Part shown: positions 44,138-56,388 of the stretch, in pieces
How the letters are laid out: the number at the start of each line of letters is the position of its first letter
How positions within the stretch are numbered: position 1 is the first letter of the stretch
Assembly (NCBI RefSeq): GCF_050947875.1
Contig: NC_134571.1
Location: forward strand, 1,590,001-1,654,000
Source of the DNA: Dermacentor variabilis
Taxonomy: Eukaryota; Arthropoda; Arachnida; Ixodida; Ixodidae
DNA: 64,000 nucleotides
Direction of reading: 5' to 3'
Program-made: the position numbers and the translations under genes
Notes under the pieces: generated by a model
Databases searched by the model: none
Seen by the model: only the letters and a program-made list of their open reading frames with translations
Told to the model about the DNA's origin: nothing

Positions 44138-47100
44138 ATGGTGAGACCGCGGCGAAAGAACTACCGCTATGAGCCTGGCTGTAAGACTGGGTACTGCAGG
44201 GTGAAAGATGCCCCAAAGTTATTTCTTTTCAGTGTACCTGAGGATGATGAAATGCGCCGGTCTTGGGAGCGGAACCTACACCGCAAGGACAAGCCCCTGG
44301 AAGTTACTGACGCCGCGTGCGAACTACATTTCGAGGCGAAATACATCCTGAGAGATTACGTGCACGTGATCGAAGGGAAGAAGATACGTACACCGCGCTG
44401 GAAGCCCTCTCTCTCGTCAGACGCAGTTACCACGATTTTGCCCAATCTCCCAAAATACCTTTCGAAGAACCTGTCGCGCGAATGCCCTGGGAAGAAGAGA
44501 ACTGCCTCAGTTCTCCCTTGCGACCCCCACCCCCCTTCAAAAAAAGAAAGGACGGTGCCAACAAGACGATGACCTGCAGCTGCTGACAAGTGGAACTGTG
44601 GACGTAGGTGACGATGCTGACAATCGCGCCTTTGAGCTAGGCGAAATTCCCAAACCTAGTGAGCACTGGGCACTGCACACGTTCCCAAACGACGACGGCG
44701 TTGGGTATGTTTCGGCTTGCTTGGATTGTGAGAAAAACACTGTCAGTGTTGAGAAGACTGTGCTTATGAACTACGGTGACAGCCCTAGTGCAGTCATTTG
44801 CCGCACATACGGAAGACACTCGTGTCTTAAAGTGTGGCAGGGACGATAGACGAGGCAACGCAGTTGCTCAAGGCAGCACTCTTTGGAAGTTTGCAAGGGA
44901 AAAGGCAGTTTAAAACATTTTGCTGCTGTGTCCATAACTGAGGGACTGAAGCAGCAAATTATTGTTGCAGATGGACTTGTCCAGAGCTGCAAGTGCAACG
45001 GAAGTGTAAAGGAAGCAGGTGAGTATGTGAAACTATACGCAGTCATTATATGTTGGTGCGCAAAGACTGTGTGCATCTACAAATTTTTTATTCCTAAATT
45101 TCTCTGAAAAGGTTGTGCTCCGCCCCGATAAAAATGAAATTTAATGCGTAATATCATGGACGTGTGTTTTGTCGTTTGCTTTCGTTTATTTTGTTCTCTC
45201 AATTATGAGTGCTATGCTTTCCAGATTCCTCTCGCGTATTTTGAATTTCTTCGTTGATTGATTTACTCATCAGTGTTCCAAATAGTAGAAGAGCCCAGTG
45301 AATGGCATTCAAAGCTGATATGTGCAGTGATGGATTGCTTTCTCTTTTTTCAACCCACTGCAGGATCATCCTGCATTCATGCAAGTACTTGCGGAAGGCC
45401 TTACTCACTCGTAGAAGCGATGTGAATCGTAGGAAGCAGAAGAGGACGCCTGTTGCAAAGCTCCGGGTTCTCGGAGAGTAAAATCGCCGCATGAAGACAA
45501 AGTTACTTGGTCTGACGGAAAAGCTCGAGGAAATGGGAGCAAAAAACGCTAGAATTGTGAAGACGAGATGCTAGAGAACAGCATAATGCGCCTTCCATCA
45601 AGCAGCAGGCTAGTGTGCGGCAGTGCTTCAAGGCATCGAAGAGAGCGAGCAGGAAGGGTATGCAGTATGCGCAGAACTGGCTTCTCGAATGCATTTTGAT
45701 GAAACTCAAGAGCCCACGCCTGTATGATCACATCCGCAAACACGAGATCCTTGTCTTGCCAAGCAAGACGACACCCAGGAAATATATGACGTCCTATATA
45801 GGTCGGTATTCGGCTTTAATCAGAATCAGAATTTATTGTTAGAATTCGGGTCAAATTACATGTATTTAGTATGCAGGAGGAGGTCCCATAGTCAAAGACT
45901 GTATCGGGACCGTAATGACAGTAATGAATATTCTGAAAATGAAGACGTCAGCTATGTCTGAATATCGAAGGCACGGATGACTTCTTGTAGACGAGATCGA
46001 GCTGTCCGAGCATTTCAGCGTTTCATCATCGGGTCAAATTCAAGGCTTTGTCGACCTTGGTGACTTCACAAAGCCACAAGAGAGGTATCAGCAAAGCGAC
46101 CACGGAATGATAATTATGTTTGTGCCTTTTGTGGGGAAGTGGAGCCTGATTGTCGGCGCCTTTGCAACCAAAGGGAATGTCAAAGGAGACATTTTATTAA
46201 AGATAATGATTGAGGCCGTCATTATTGTGGAGAAAGCTGGCATCTTCGTAGACCATATCACATGTGATGGAGCCACGTGGAATAGGCGGATGTGGAGGCT
46301 GGCTGAGGTGTCTGCATCATCAAAGAATATTACCTGCAAATTTGACCACCCAGTTGATGCTGAGAGAAAATTGCACTTCGTATCTGATTTTCCTCATCTC
46401 ATAAAGTGTCTGAGGAATGGCCTTCTGAAGACTGGATTCATCACTTGGGAAGGAAAGGCATGTAGATGACACTGTGATTTAAAAAAAGCCTTAGCATAAC
46501 TTGCTGTACTTGCATTACTAACTTGCATTACTGTAGGCTACGGTTAGGCCACTTATCAGGTGTTGAATCTTAGATAATCACACATGCAGTTCTATTGCTC
46601 TCTTAGGTGACAGTGGAACCCGTTCGAGAAGCATTTCTTCTGGACTCCCCTGACCACACACTTAATGTCATGCGAGGATTTACCGAAGCACACCTGAGCC
46701 GCAACACATTTGAAAAGATGAGAGTATCTTATGCCCTTCAACTTTTCGGAACGAGTGTCCTGAGGGCTCTGTCTTTCTACAAGAAAGAGGTTGAAAGAAA
46801 ATGCGGCAGAATAGTGGCCACGGTAAAGTTCTACGAGTAAGTTGCATTTATGATGTGATTGTACACCAGTGAACCTATTTCAGTTAACTTGAGTATTTTG
46901 TTTCTGTTTTATTTTATTTTAGCTTTGAAGTCTGCTTCGACTACTTCAGCAGCTTTAGAGGAATTTCTCGTTTATCTCAACAAGTGGGAAGCTGGTACCA
47001 TTAACAAGGGTGGGTTTCTGAGTGATTCCACGGCGACAGGACTGAGAGTCACTATTGCTAGCACATTGTCTCTCATGAAGTACTTGACAGAGAATGTAGG

Positions 47101-47870
47101 GTTCAAGTACTTGATGACCGCTCGCCTCAGCACCGACCCTGTAGAGCATATGTTCGGCATTTCGCCAATCCAGCGGCTGTAATGCCCACCCCTCGCCAGA
47201 CCAGTTTCTTATCACAGTAAACTGTTTGTCATTTTACAACATCGCAAGGAGTGTGGACGGTGCAAATGGCAACCATAATATCATAAATGCACTTCTCAGC
47301 GTGAATGACAAAATTCCCATTACTCCAAACAGCGTTGATGAGCTGCTCTCTCAAGGGAGGTTAGAAGAAGCTGAAAACTCTCTAGCCACAGTAGAAGCTC
47401 CTCGCGCCAGCCACTCATCATTAGTAGTAGAGAAGAGTGACCAGAGGCTAATATACTATGTAGCAGGCTACGTAGCAAGAAAATACGTCCTGAAACTTTA
47501 CTGCTGCTCATGTTAGCAGCTCCTTCTCGTCAGACGAACAGAAGCCAGAGCACACCTGCTATCCTCAAAATACACTGAGCACTGTGATTGGGGCGGACTT
47601 TTGTATCCGTCACAACATTTGTACTCCTTCATTGAAGCTCTCGAGAATATATTCACAGAATGTTTCAGCGTTTCAGAACTGCACACGAACAGCATCTGCG
47701 TTGTTGTGGCTCTTGTAAAAAGTTATCTTCTTTGCTCCAGTGGTGCTGGATGCGACCTTCACAAGGAAGAAGTAAGCATGAGAATTGTTTCCTTCTGTGT
47801 CCTCACGCGTCTCTACTTTTTAGTGAAGGGTATAAACTACTCGAGAAACGCAAAGCGATAGAGAGCTAAA
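44138..47870 (+). pseudogene. P-element/THAP9-like transposase locus, decayed (P copy 2)
   Basis: THAP domain from ATG 44,138: C-x4-C at CKTGYC, SWERNL, CELHF, YILRDYV, AVTTILPN; frame lost at ~44,560. GLKQQIIVADGL (44,945) is near an exon end with GTGAGT (~45,020). CFKASKRASRKGMQYAQNWL and LKSPRLYDHIRKHEIL (45,615-45,790) are the usual P-type linker. DEIELSEHFSVSSSG (~45,985) holds the first catalytic Asp; just before it HG is followed by TGA. ITCDGATWNRRMW (46,258) holds the second Asp. TVEPVREAFLLDSPDH and EKMRVSYALQLF follow an AG at 46,606. TDPVEHMFGI with RQSSGCNAHPSP (47,130-47,200, frameshift) holds the third acidic residue. Then RLIYYVAGYVARK and an in-frame TAG (47,514). A small repeat is inserted at 45,822-45,918. 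Confidence 0.85.
45822..45918. mobile_element. small SINE-like insertion in P copy 2
   Basis: Interrupts the transposase between FGFN and MKTSAMSEYRRHG. One end is AATCAGAATCAGAATTTATTG, a tail-like sequence on the minus strand; the body includes AGGAGGTCCCATAGTCAAAG. A related AAATTTGATTCTGAT occurs at 5.8 kb. Exact duplication not resolved. Confidence 0.55.
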
Positions 47871-48257
47871 CACATCAAGCTGAGCAGGATGACCTAGGTG
47901 CCTAGATTTGCACTAACGCTTGTTTGGTAGCAATGCTTTTGTCCCTAATAAAATGTTTTCATACATTCTTTCAGAAATATTTCTTTGCAATCGCGGCCTC
48001 GGCGGACGCATCTTGATGTATACCCGTTCATACCGAGCACACCTACGTAGTTCCTTGAAGTTTCGTGTAGCCAGCTTTGTACCTAAAATCTCACTGCTCA
48101 GAGCTTCCGAGACAAATGTATTCACTATAGACAAAACTATTTATTCTTTTTTTTTGTTAACGTTGTGAGCAATGTAAGCATTCAGGAGCCAAGCATGCGC
48201 TTCGGACCTATCGCACTCTTCCGATGAGCGCGCCGAACCAGCGCCGACAGCGGTTCA
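47871..48257. other. 3' flank of P copy 2, unassigned
   Basis: Nothing recognised beyond a poly-T patch at ~48,150. Confidence 0.4.
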
Positions 48258-48515
48258 GGACGGATGGATGGATGGATGTTATGAGCGTCCCCTTCGGAAC
48301 GGGGCGGTGGGTTGCGCCACCAAGCTTTTTCTATTATAGTGCCTAATGTCCTACCTAGGTTAAACAATGTAAAAATTAAAAAAACACCGTGAACTACCAC
48401 GCCCGAATTTTCTGATACCCTATTGCGAACTGTGCTTTTGTACGTCTCCGTCTTTTGTCGTTTCCCTACTTTTCTTCCACCAATCCTCCAATCGCCTCTT
48501 ACTAATGCCTATTGC
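48258..48515 (-). mobile_element. 3' fragment of LINE D (GATGG-tailed family)
   Basis: On the minus strand it ends GGGGACGCTCATAAC(ATCC)n, and it shares the GGTGGCGCAAC/CCGCCCCGTTCC hairpin-like block and the CGATTGGAGGATTGG segment (at ORF2 end) with the longer copy at 50.6 kb. Only the last codons of ORF2 and the 3' UTR remain. Confidence 0.75.
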
Positions 48516-48639
48516 GGGGAAAGGATCAGCAGCGACATCTGGCGGCTTTCCGTGAAAACGGCCTCGGCGCACGGATCGCCCTCGTGCAACTACCCCTATC
48601 TAGGTCACTATAATTGCACCTTCAGGGGCGAAGTTCTGA

Positions 48640-48860
48640 CTGTTGTTTCAGAAGTCGCGGGGCGCGGTAGTGCTGGACTTAGCGGCACAAGTTGGCAGCT
48701 GGATGTATTTATATTTATTCAATCGTGTTTTTTACTAATTGTAACAGCGTGTCATTATTTCGCATTATTGACAGCGCCTCCAGGAAACCATAACGCCAAC
48801 GGGGACTTATTGGCGGCGCCTCCAGGACACCGAAGCGGCAATGGGGACACCAGAGCTGGA
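48640..48860 (+). repeat. dispersed repeat, copy 2 (inverted partner at 7.90 kb)
   Basis: See the 7.90-kb copy. Here the GGCGCCTCCAGGA block occurs twice (~48,774 and ~48,814), a small internal duplication. Confidence 0.6.
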
Positions 48861-50580
48861 AGCAAGGCGGCTCGTGGGCTCGGGCTCACCGAAGCATATC
48901 AGGGGGTGTTCGCATAAATAATTGGCTGTCCGTGTGGGGATCGAGGTACCTTCCCACGCCTCGTCCCCCAGATCGGGCGTTGTGCTTTGCTCGATCTCCA
49001 GGAACCGCCGCGGTAACGGCAACATGGTGGACACGGCTAGCGCGCCGGAGCTAGTTTCCTCAGGCTCCGCACACTCTCAACTTCAACAAATGGCCACAGA
49101 GGGCGAACAATCAACTGAGGCGCGTTTCAGCGTAAGCACGCAAGTGGAGCTACTGTAATTTGGTCGCATACCTTAATTTGTGCTTTCTCTGCTAGGGGCG
49201 CTGAACATGCTGAATTTTCTACTTTACACAAACCATTGACATAAACAATCGAGGTGTCTAAGGATGTTTTTTTACCTCAGGCAAATAGACAGTTGATTCT
49301 TTTAAAATTTGATTGTTCAAGCTGCTTTTTAGTCATAGCGTCAAGGTTATTGTACTTGATTAACCACCGACAGCCGACAGCCTATCGGTATCGATGTGTT
49401 TCCTGGCCGTTGGCGTTCGAATACTACGGCGGTAAAACGTTTTCGTAAAGGTGCTGTTTCGTCTGTGAGTCATTACATGGACTTGCTATAAAAAGGTCTA
49501 CTCTTGGCAAAAAATAGTGCCTCATTTTGTTTAGGCGTTGATTATAATGAATGCGGCGGAGGTTGAGGGCGTACGCTTGAAGGTACGTTTTTATGCCTTT
49601 GATCTTCATAACACCGTAAGTGCGCAAACCGATGTCACAGAACAGCCGATGCATCATTGTGTTCTCCGTCATCGCTTGTTTGCTGTACGCCTAATAAATA
49701 ATTCTTCAGTTCTTCTTCAAGTATTGTATCCTCCTTTTGTCCTTGTTCTCTTGTGCTTCACTTACAATATGTCGTTCCGTCAGCTGTAATGCGCATTTGA
49801 AAAAACAATACACGTTCGATAAGACGCAGTGGTTACCATAATTTCGCTACACATGTATTAAGCTGGCGCATATGGTTCAGATATAGATACCTGTATGCGG
49901 ACTTGCACGACGTTGATGCAGAGATTAGGATAATTATGACACCCGTAAAGAAGAGGCAGCTGACGGCCGTAAGCTGCTGCGTTCTTTCCGCCAAACTACC
50001 CGGCCTGGTAGTGCTGTAAAGATGCTGTATAAAAGTGACACGCGGTGACAGAGAAATTATTATACTTAGCAGGCGACCGTACGTTTTGTAGCTTAGGTCT
50101 TCTTTCTTGTGCGTTTGTGCTACCCTTGTTAATGAGCCATTTCTTGACTATGTTTTTGACTATGTAACCGCGTTTGTGTGGATGCGTAGACGTGTGCTTT
50201 TTGTTGTACTTGTAAAATGCAAATAAAATATTTGCAGGCTTACTGAATCTTTGGTGTCGTGTGCGTTTATTCCAGTCGAGGCCATCGTGCCACCTGGAAA
50301 CCGCATTCTGTCAGTAGCCCTACACGAAATGCAACAGCTGGAGCGCGGCGGCACAACTCGGGGTAACGGCGGCGTAATAAACGAAAAACCGCTCGGGATG
50401 CCCTTAAAAGTCAGTTCAGAGTGTGCCTTAACTCGATATGACTCACCGCTACACATTTATATATGTAGGTACTACGTTTGTCACACAGCAAACAAACTGG
50501 CGGTAGCACGATCGAGGCGTAGCAGCCAGAAACCCAGTAAAGCCACAGAACACCTGGTAAAGCGGCCATACTGTGCAAAA
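48861..50580. other. unassigned DNA
   Basis: No gene recognised. TTCAACAAATGGCCACAGAG followed by GGCGA occurs at ~49,082 and again at ~51,637, both preceded by a CTCAA motif, marking another dispersed repeat. The short frames at 49,424-49,672 (minus) and 50,251-50,706 (plus) have no known domain. Confidence 0.45.
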
Positions 50581-50592
50581 CCCCGTTTCCGA

Positions 50593-51340
50593 TGGATGGA
50601 TGGATGGAAGGTAGGAGCGTCCCCTTTGAAACGGGGCGATGGCAGTTGCCACCATGCTCAGATTTTTATTTTGCCTTTTATTTTTATCTGTGTTGTGTGT
50701 TATTGAATTTCTCGATTTTCTTTAAATACGTCTTCCTACCCTTTTAACCTTATGTCACCTCTCTGCTTTTGAGCCACCAATCCTCCAATCGCCTTTTGCT
50801 AATTTCCACCGCATATTTATTTACATGACTATCATCTCTGAACCCTAGGGCCTCAGGAAGGGTGACTGTGGCCGCATCGACATCGGGATTGATACCATCA
50901 CATTCTAGTATGAGGTGTTCCATCGTTTCTACATATTTACCACACACAGTACATGTGTCTTCTTCTTCGTTAAATTTCTTTTTATAGCTCCGCGTTCTAA
51001 GACATCCTGATCTAGCTTCAAAGAGTAGGGCACTGCCTCTTGAGTTATCATAAAACGCTTCCTTCCTGATCTGCTGTTTCCAGTATCGATATAGTTCTAC
51101 ACTATGCTTCTTTTCCATTGAATTTATCCAATTTTTACCTTCCGCATTTTTAACCTGTCGTTTAATGCTCTGTCCTTTTTCGTCCTCGTGTCTGGCATAC
51201 TTACTGGTTAGCTTCCTAGTTCTTTTCCGCCATTGTGAGTCAACGCTCTTTCTGTATAGGTATTTAAACACCTTAGCTGCCCACCTGTTATCATCCAATT
51301 TCCTCAGACGTTTTTCGTATAGGATTTCCTGTTGTACAGC
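50593..51340 (-). mobile_element. LINE D 3' part: ORF2 C-terminus and 3' UTR with (CATC)n tail
   Basis: ORF2 end followed by an A-rich 3' UTR, a GGCAACTGCCATCGCCCCG / CAAAGGGGACGC block and a CCATCCATCCATC tail (plus strand GATGGATGGATGG at 50,592). The GATGG repeat seen in several places here is thus the tail of this LINE family, not an independent satellite. Confidence 0.8.
50750..51298 (-). CDS. LINE D ORF2 C-terminal region with CCHC zinc knuckle
   Basis: 182 codons open to the stop at 50,750. Contains YWKQQIRKEAFYDNSRGSAL, a C-x2-C-x8-H-x4-C zinc knuckle (CTVCGKY..HLILEC) as found at the C-terminus of I/R1-type ORF2 proteins, and a final ISKRRLEDWW. The RT and endonuclease are lost to 5' truncation. 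Clade assignment is inference. Confidence 0.75.
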   Translation of the reverse strand: MDDNRWAAKVFKYLYRKSVDSQWRKRTRKLTSKYARHEDEKGQSIKRQVKNAEGKNWINSMEKKHSVELYRYWKQQIRKEAFYDNSRGSALLFEARSGCLRTRSYKKKFNEEEDTCTVCGKYVETMEHLILECDGINPDVDAATVTLPEALGFRDDSHVNKYAVEISKRRLEDWWLKSREVT

Positions 51341-52067
51341 GCCATCTGTGGTCGCATACTTTAGTTCACGACGCCACCGCTACGCTTATTTCCGTTGCAC
51401 TGTGGAAGGCACAGCTTCCCTTCTCTAAGTTTGTATAGGTGTTCTGTGGTTTCCCGCGCAAACCGTGCTTCTTTTCTCCCCGGCTTGATTCGCCGCTCGT
51501 GTTACCGAGGCGCGCCCTGGTGGGCCTCCCGAGTGGCGGCCCCCCCGGGCGCCCTCTCCGCCCGATCTCTCTTTCACTGAGCGCTTCATCGCCGCGGCAG
51601 ATGCTCACAGGCCCAGGCCCCTAAAACTCTCAAGTTCAACAAATGGCCACAGAGGGCGAAAAAATCGACCGCGCGGCGCTGCTAAAGAAACAGGCATAGT
51701 AGACCAATTAAAAGGGTTCCCCACTGAGCGCATAATTTACGCTAGAGGCGCCGAACAAAATTATCATTCATAATTTTAAATTGTACTCTTTATTACCAAC
51801 TTTGTTGTTTTTTGCCATTTTAAACGCAAAATAGCGTTCAGCGTCATCAAACTCCCCCGTGACCTCTGGCCTGGATTTAGAATTTTTACCGGTATGTTTG
51901 CGTGCACGGCAGATACGGATTCTTTGGTTCGTACATCGGTTGGTTATTTTGTGCTAAAACCAGTTTATTGCGCTTTGATAGCTTGCGTTATTTAACTTGG
52001 GGTGTAAGCCCGAAAGCTAGGTTTCCGTCGTTAGCTATGTGGAACACGTCTGCATCGAAATGGGAGC
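51341..52067. other. unassigned DNA
   Basis: A GC-rich stretch at 51,480-51,620 (GGCGGCCCCCCCGGGCGCCC) and dispersed-repeat sequence at ~51,630-51,660. No gene recognised. Confidence 0.4.
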
Positions 52068-52140
52068 CAGGTCAAAGCCACCTAGAAAAAAATGTAAGGC
52101 CTCCGCACGCCGGTGTGACGTCACACTAGTCGGATGGGCC
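52068..52140 (+). repeat. inverted-repeat arm, left (partner at 56.31-56.39 kb)
   Basis: CCAGGTCAAAGCCACCTAG, AAAAAAATGTAAGGCCTCCGC, then TGACGTCAC and AGTCGGATGG. The reverse complement of 56,310-56,390 gives CCTGGCCAAAGCCACCTAG, AAAAAAATGTAAGGCCACCGC and later ACGTCACGAGAGTCGGATGG. Same order over ~75 bp; the inner ~40 bp are near-identical. Confidence 0.8.
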
Positions 52141-53126
52141 GGACAGTCGACGCCGTCGGCGTTTCCGCGCCTAGGTTCGTTGCGCTTGCAGTGTGTCTCT
52201 TTGCGCGTCGCGGATACTATGGCATGAGAAAATTAGTGCTGTCCTTAAAGTGACAGCAACCTATAAATTCAGATGCTTCGTTTCCAAAGCAAGACACGTA
52301 TAGCTGACGCAAAAAATAAGGGGGAGCCGCTGGTTCACCGCAGTCAACACCACCATAGAAAGCAGCATTCTTTCATACCTTCCTTAGATTACTTGATTGG
52401 CAACATTTTTGTTTTTTGCGTGTATCGCAACACGACCTGCCTTATTGTGCTTGTGATGTTTGGTCGGGACTAAGACAAGCAAACTGCATGCTGCTTAGTC
52501 ACTCAACTTTAGACGGAACGAAAGAAAGAGGAAAACTGCATATTGAAGACACAGAATATACTTTATTCACAAATGATAAGAACTGCATTCAGAAACAAAC
52601 ATTTTAAATCTTCCATATACAATTATCATTCTCACTCTTGCATTGCGTAAAACAGTCCTCGCTAGACACACGAATATCGAGGTTAATTTTATTGTGAAAA
52701 TTTTATCATTATAGGGTCACGCACAACTAATTCTCAAATAGAATAAGCTTCCGTCTTTGTTGTACCATTTCTTGTGGTTATTTTATTTCCACCCGCCTTG
52801 TTTGCAGGCCTTATTGGTCTTCATAAAATACTGAGATAATGGTGAAATGTAAGTAAAAAACGAGAGGCCTACTCTCAGTCCTAAAGGAAAACATACAATC
52901 AATGGATTGCGGTAGCATGGAGAGTTCGAATCATAAACAGTTAGCACAATGCACTCAAATAACATTTGAATTGGCCAAAATGCAGGGTTTAAATTTTGAT
53001 AATGTAGGCAAATAAGTCCTAGCTACGCCACAGGTTTCTTTTTACAAGGGTTCTGTCAACACAAACATACGTAGATATTCTACAAAACAGAGCTTCATGA
53101 ATAAAAAATAAATAATGAGAAACATC
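52141..53126. other. 3' flank of P copy 3
   Basis: Between the inverted-repeat arm and the stop of the transposase; AT-rich with no gene seen. A minus-strand AATAAA near 53,108 (plus TTTATT-type sequence) may serve the transposase. Confidence 0.4.
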
Positions 53127-56110
53127 TCAGGCCTTCAAGGTCTGCAATTTTCGGTCGTTCTTGGCGTTGCGTAATTTGTCGTTTTCTGTGCGGCACAAGT
53201 TGTTCAGCAGTGTATTCGCTGCAGCACTTACAACATGCCCCATTACCTCCTGTGCAGGATGACCGAATTCACACACATCGACATCCTCAAAGTCATGAAG
53301 GGTAGCGAACACAAGGCCGACAAGAGTATCTTTCTGCCTAGGAAGGCTGAAAAATCGTACGGCATATTCTGGTGTCCTGAGCTTGTCCAATATAATTTCA
53401 GTAAAGAGTACAGCATTAACTACAACTGCTCGTGGAAACTTCAGGCCACCCCTTGTCATCTTCGTGATTAATCCATTCTCAGGGTCATCTAGATCGACGT
53501 CTTGCATCACAAGGCTTTCACTGCAAGATGCGCATGTCAGCTTTTTTAGAGCTGCATGGGCACAATAGCCGGCAACATAGGTTAGTGCCGGTAGCCTTGA
53601 CGTTTTTTTCTCAATGTCGGAGTCGGTCACAGTGACTTGAAACTGGCCGTTTCCTGAATGTACACTTGTCTCCAACGTGTTCGCGCTCGGTGGTAGTAGA
53701 ATGTCCAAATCTGGCAGGTCCAGAACCTTCTGCAAACGCAATTTGTTTTCAGATTCATATATCTGCCTTATAGACACGTGGTAATTGGCACCAGACAATT
53801 GCCGGTACTTTCCAAAGCGATCCTCTAAGCTATCAGTTTGAAATTTGTCCAAAAGAACATACTCGAAATGAAGCTCTTTGAGACAGTATATGGCAAGTTC
53901 GTGCAAGGCATGGATAGTGTGGCTGAAAGCTATGTGCGTTTCACGTGTCAAGCGGCCATTGTCATGTTCGAGGCTTCTCCAGTGATCAAGCCATTGAACT
54001 ATTCTCTCTAAGAATTCTAGTTGAGGACATGACGATGAAACTATTGGACCTTGCAATTGATCTCGCAACCGCTGTCCTTTTCTTGGCGTCTTGACGTTAA
54101 CAATGTTCCACCAAGTCACAATGGTGTCGACATATTGAGAGGTTTCCTTTGCATGCTGGAACGTTGCAACACTGAGAGCAGCAACAGTAGATGAGTTAAA
54201 AATCTTTAAGGCCAGTTTAACGTTCTGCCGTTCCATGTTTGAGGGGTTCAGTGCCTTCGAAGTGAGCGTTGGTGCTAGCTTCAAGAGCTCATACTTTTCA
54301 GCTTCGTGCAGCTGGCATAATACCTTGAAAGATGCTGTAAGTATCTTTGGTTCAGCCTCATCACTCTTCGGTTCAGGAAAGTACATGCATTTGCCAATGT
54401 TTCTTTGATTCAGCCAGTTATTTCTTATACACTTTAGTATGTGAACTGGGTCCACCACAAAAAACAGGGGTCGTGATGGGTCCGCAGGATGCTGGTAAAC
54501 AATGCTGACACTTGCCGGCTTAGCGAAGTAGGACACGGCTTTTCTGTTTGTGGAGTTATTGTCCGAGATCACTGCGATTATTCTAAAACCAGATGCCTCT
54601 AGATAAAGAACAATCTTACGAAGGAAGTCGTGCAGCGCCTTAGCATCGATTTGTGCCACAGGAAGGATGTGTACGACATCCTTGTTTGAAGAAAGCAGGC
54701 TCTGTATCATAAATACGTGGGCAGTTTTTGCTGCAGTCGATGAATTTACCGTAGCACCAGTAACCAACCCAGCCTTGTAATAAAAGAATGATTGAAGGTG
54801 AATCTCATCAATCATTAACGTAAGTCTTTTCATGCTCTTTATACGTGCTTACAATACGCTTTGCATAGGAAAGACAGCTACATTCTTGCTGCTCCGTTTC
54901 AGGGCGTACATCGCACGATGAACACAGTCTTCTGATCGTATCAGGATGCGGCATCTTAAGCTTCATCGAACTTCTCAGGAATCTATATGCATGAGGTGAA
55001 ATTGTGAACAAAAGGCTAGCAAAAACCAATAAATCGGGGGGATATCGGCCAGCATCTTTCAAAACAAGATCAACTTGACTCTTCAAGAATTTAAGCACTT
55101 CCAAATGCCATTCTTGCAACTCGCATGCGAAATGTTTTCCACTTACTTCCTCTAGCAATGTCGAAACCAATGTCAGTAGATGACGGGCCTTTTCAGAACG
55201 CTCAGTGCTGATATCCTTACGTGTCTGTTCGATCATGTGCAACACACTTTTCAAATCTCTCAAGTCGCACAGCTTTTCAGGAACTAAAACATCACCACAC
55301 TTCCTCACACCCGTTTCACCAAAAAATACTTCGACGCGCAGGTCTGTGGACACGATCACCGAAGTACGGACTGCAGGAGAATTGAAGTGACAAGTCCAAA
55401 AAGAAAACCTTGGAGCCCTTGTTCAAAACTGTCCAGAAGTCCGAACACTGAAAGCTTGGCAAGGCCTTCAGCAAGTCCGCAAAGCTACCAACCAGATTTT
55501 TGGCGTCCTCTTCTGCTTGGGTTTGCTGAGAGAGCATTATTGCTTTTTGCAAATATGTGGCTTCCAAGCGCGCTCTTTTGGCAGCCGGCGCTTCTCGAAC
55601 GCACACTTGCGGACGCGATAAATAGGCAGGGCAATTGGGAAACAAGCTCGGAACTGCAGTTTTCTTCAGACGGATGTTTTTCATGGCAACTTCGACCACT
55701 TTTCCTGTCTTGACGTCCGTGTAAGATGTCATCTTCAAGTAATCCGATGGCAAGAAATGCTTTTCACAGAGCTGAAATAAAAAAAAAAACAAGCCGTTAC
55801 AGGTATGAATCTCGACGAAAATGTTGAATTTACAAGCGCGTCGACAGGTGCAGAGACCCATCTATTGTGCACGCGTGCACGAATGCATTGCGCACTATGC
55901 TGACGAAACCTATTCGTCTGGAAACCCAGAATAACAATAGAGAGAAGAAATACTTACCACTGTGTACTTCGTTGGCGAGGAGTCCTTCCGAGGAACTGCT
56001 CTCGTCCATGCTTCCCGAGTGGCTCGGTCAGATGGGAACTTGTGCACTCGGACACTTTGTCCTCCGTCATAATTGGACTTGCAGTTTGGTGCGCAACAAC
56101 AGCCAGGCAT
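53127..56110 (-). pseudogene. P-element/THAP9-like transposase gene, near complete (P copy 3)
   Basis: Exon 1 is 56,110-55,958: 51 codons from ATG, MPGCCCAPNC, VHKFPSD, REAWTRAVP. A GTAAGTA donor and a T-rich TTTCAG acceptor define an intron at 55,957-55,772. Exon 2 resumes in phase with LCEKHF, completing the C2CH ligands, then AVPSLFPNCPAYLS. A one-base frameshift at ~55,390 leads to VRTSVIVSTDLRVEVFFG and SPHAYRFLRSSMKLKMPHPDTIR, and a second at ~54,830 leads to LTLMIDEIHLQ (catalytic Asp 1). Then come AVISDNNSTNRK (Asp 2), DPVHILKCIRNNW, LEDRFGKYRQLSGANYH (third acidic residue region) and LTYVAGYCAHAALKK..CASC, ending at 53,127. Only two single-base indels stand between this copy and an open gene; both could be assembly errors. 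The protein would cut and paste DNA between its terminal repeats. Confidence 0.85.
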
Positions 56111-56309
56111 CGTTGCGCTTCCGTGTACGACGAAGCACGCACAATCGAAGAAAAGCAATCGCGTTCACGGTGCAGCATGCCCCACCAAAGCCACCAAGCA
56201 AATGCTCCACGCGTTGCCGCTCTAGCGTTGCAGCCACGGAGAAAATTTGTTTTCAGAACGCGCGCCGCGTTCTAGAAACTCAGCGCTCCCCCATCCACCG
56301 CTACCATCC

Positions 56310-56388
56310 GACTCTCGTGACGTATTGACAGGGGAGAGGAGGTGATGCGGTGGCCTTACATTTTTTTCTAGGTGGCTTTGGCCAGGTC
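56310..56388 (-). repeat. inverted-repeat arm, right (partner at 52.07 kb)
   Basis: Lies ~200 bp upstream of exon 1 of P copy 3; with the 52.07-kb arm it encloses the whole transposase gene (about 4.3 kb). Confidence 0.8.
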
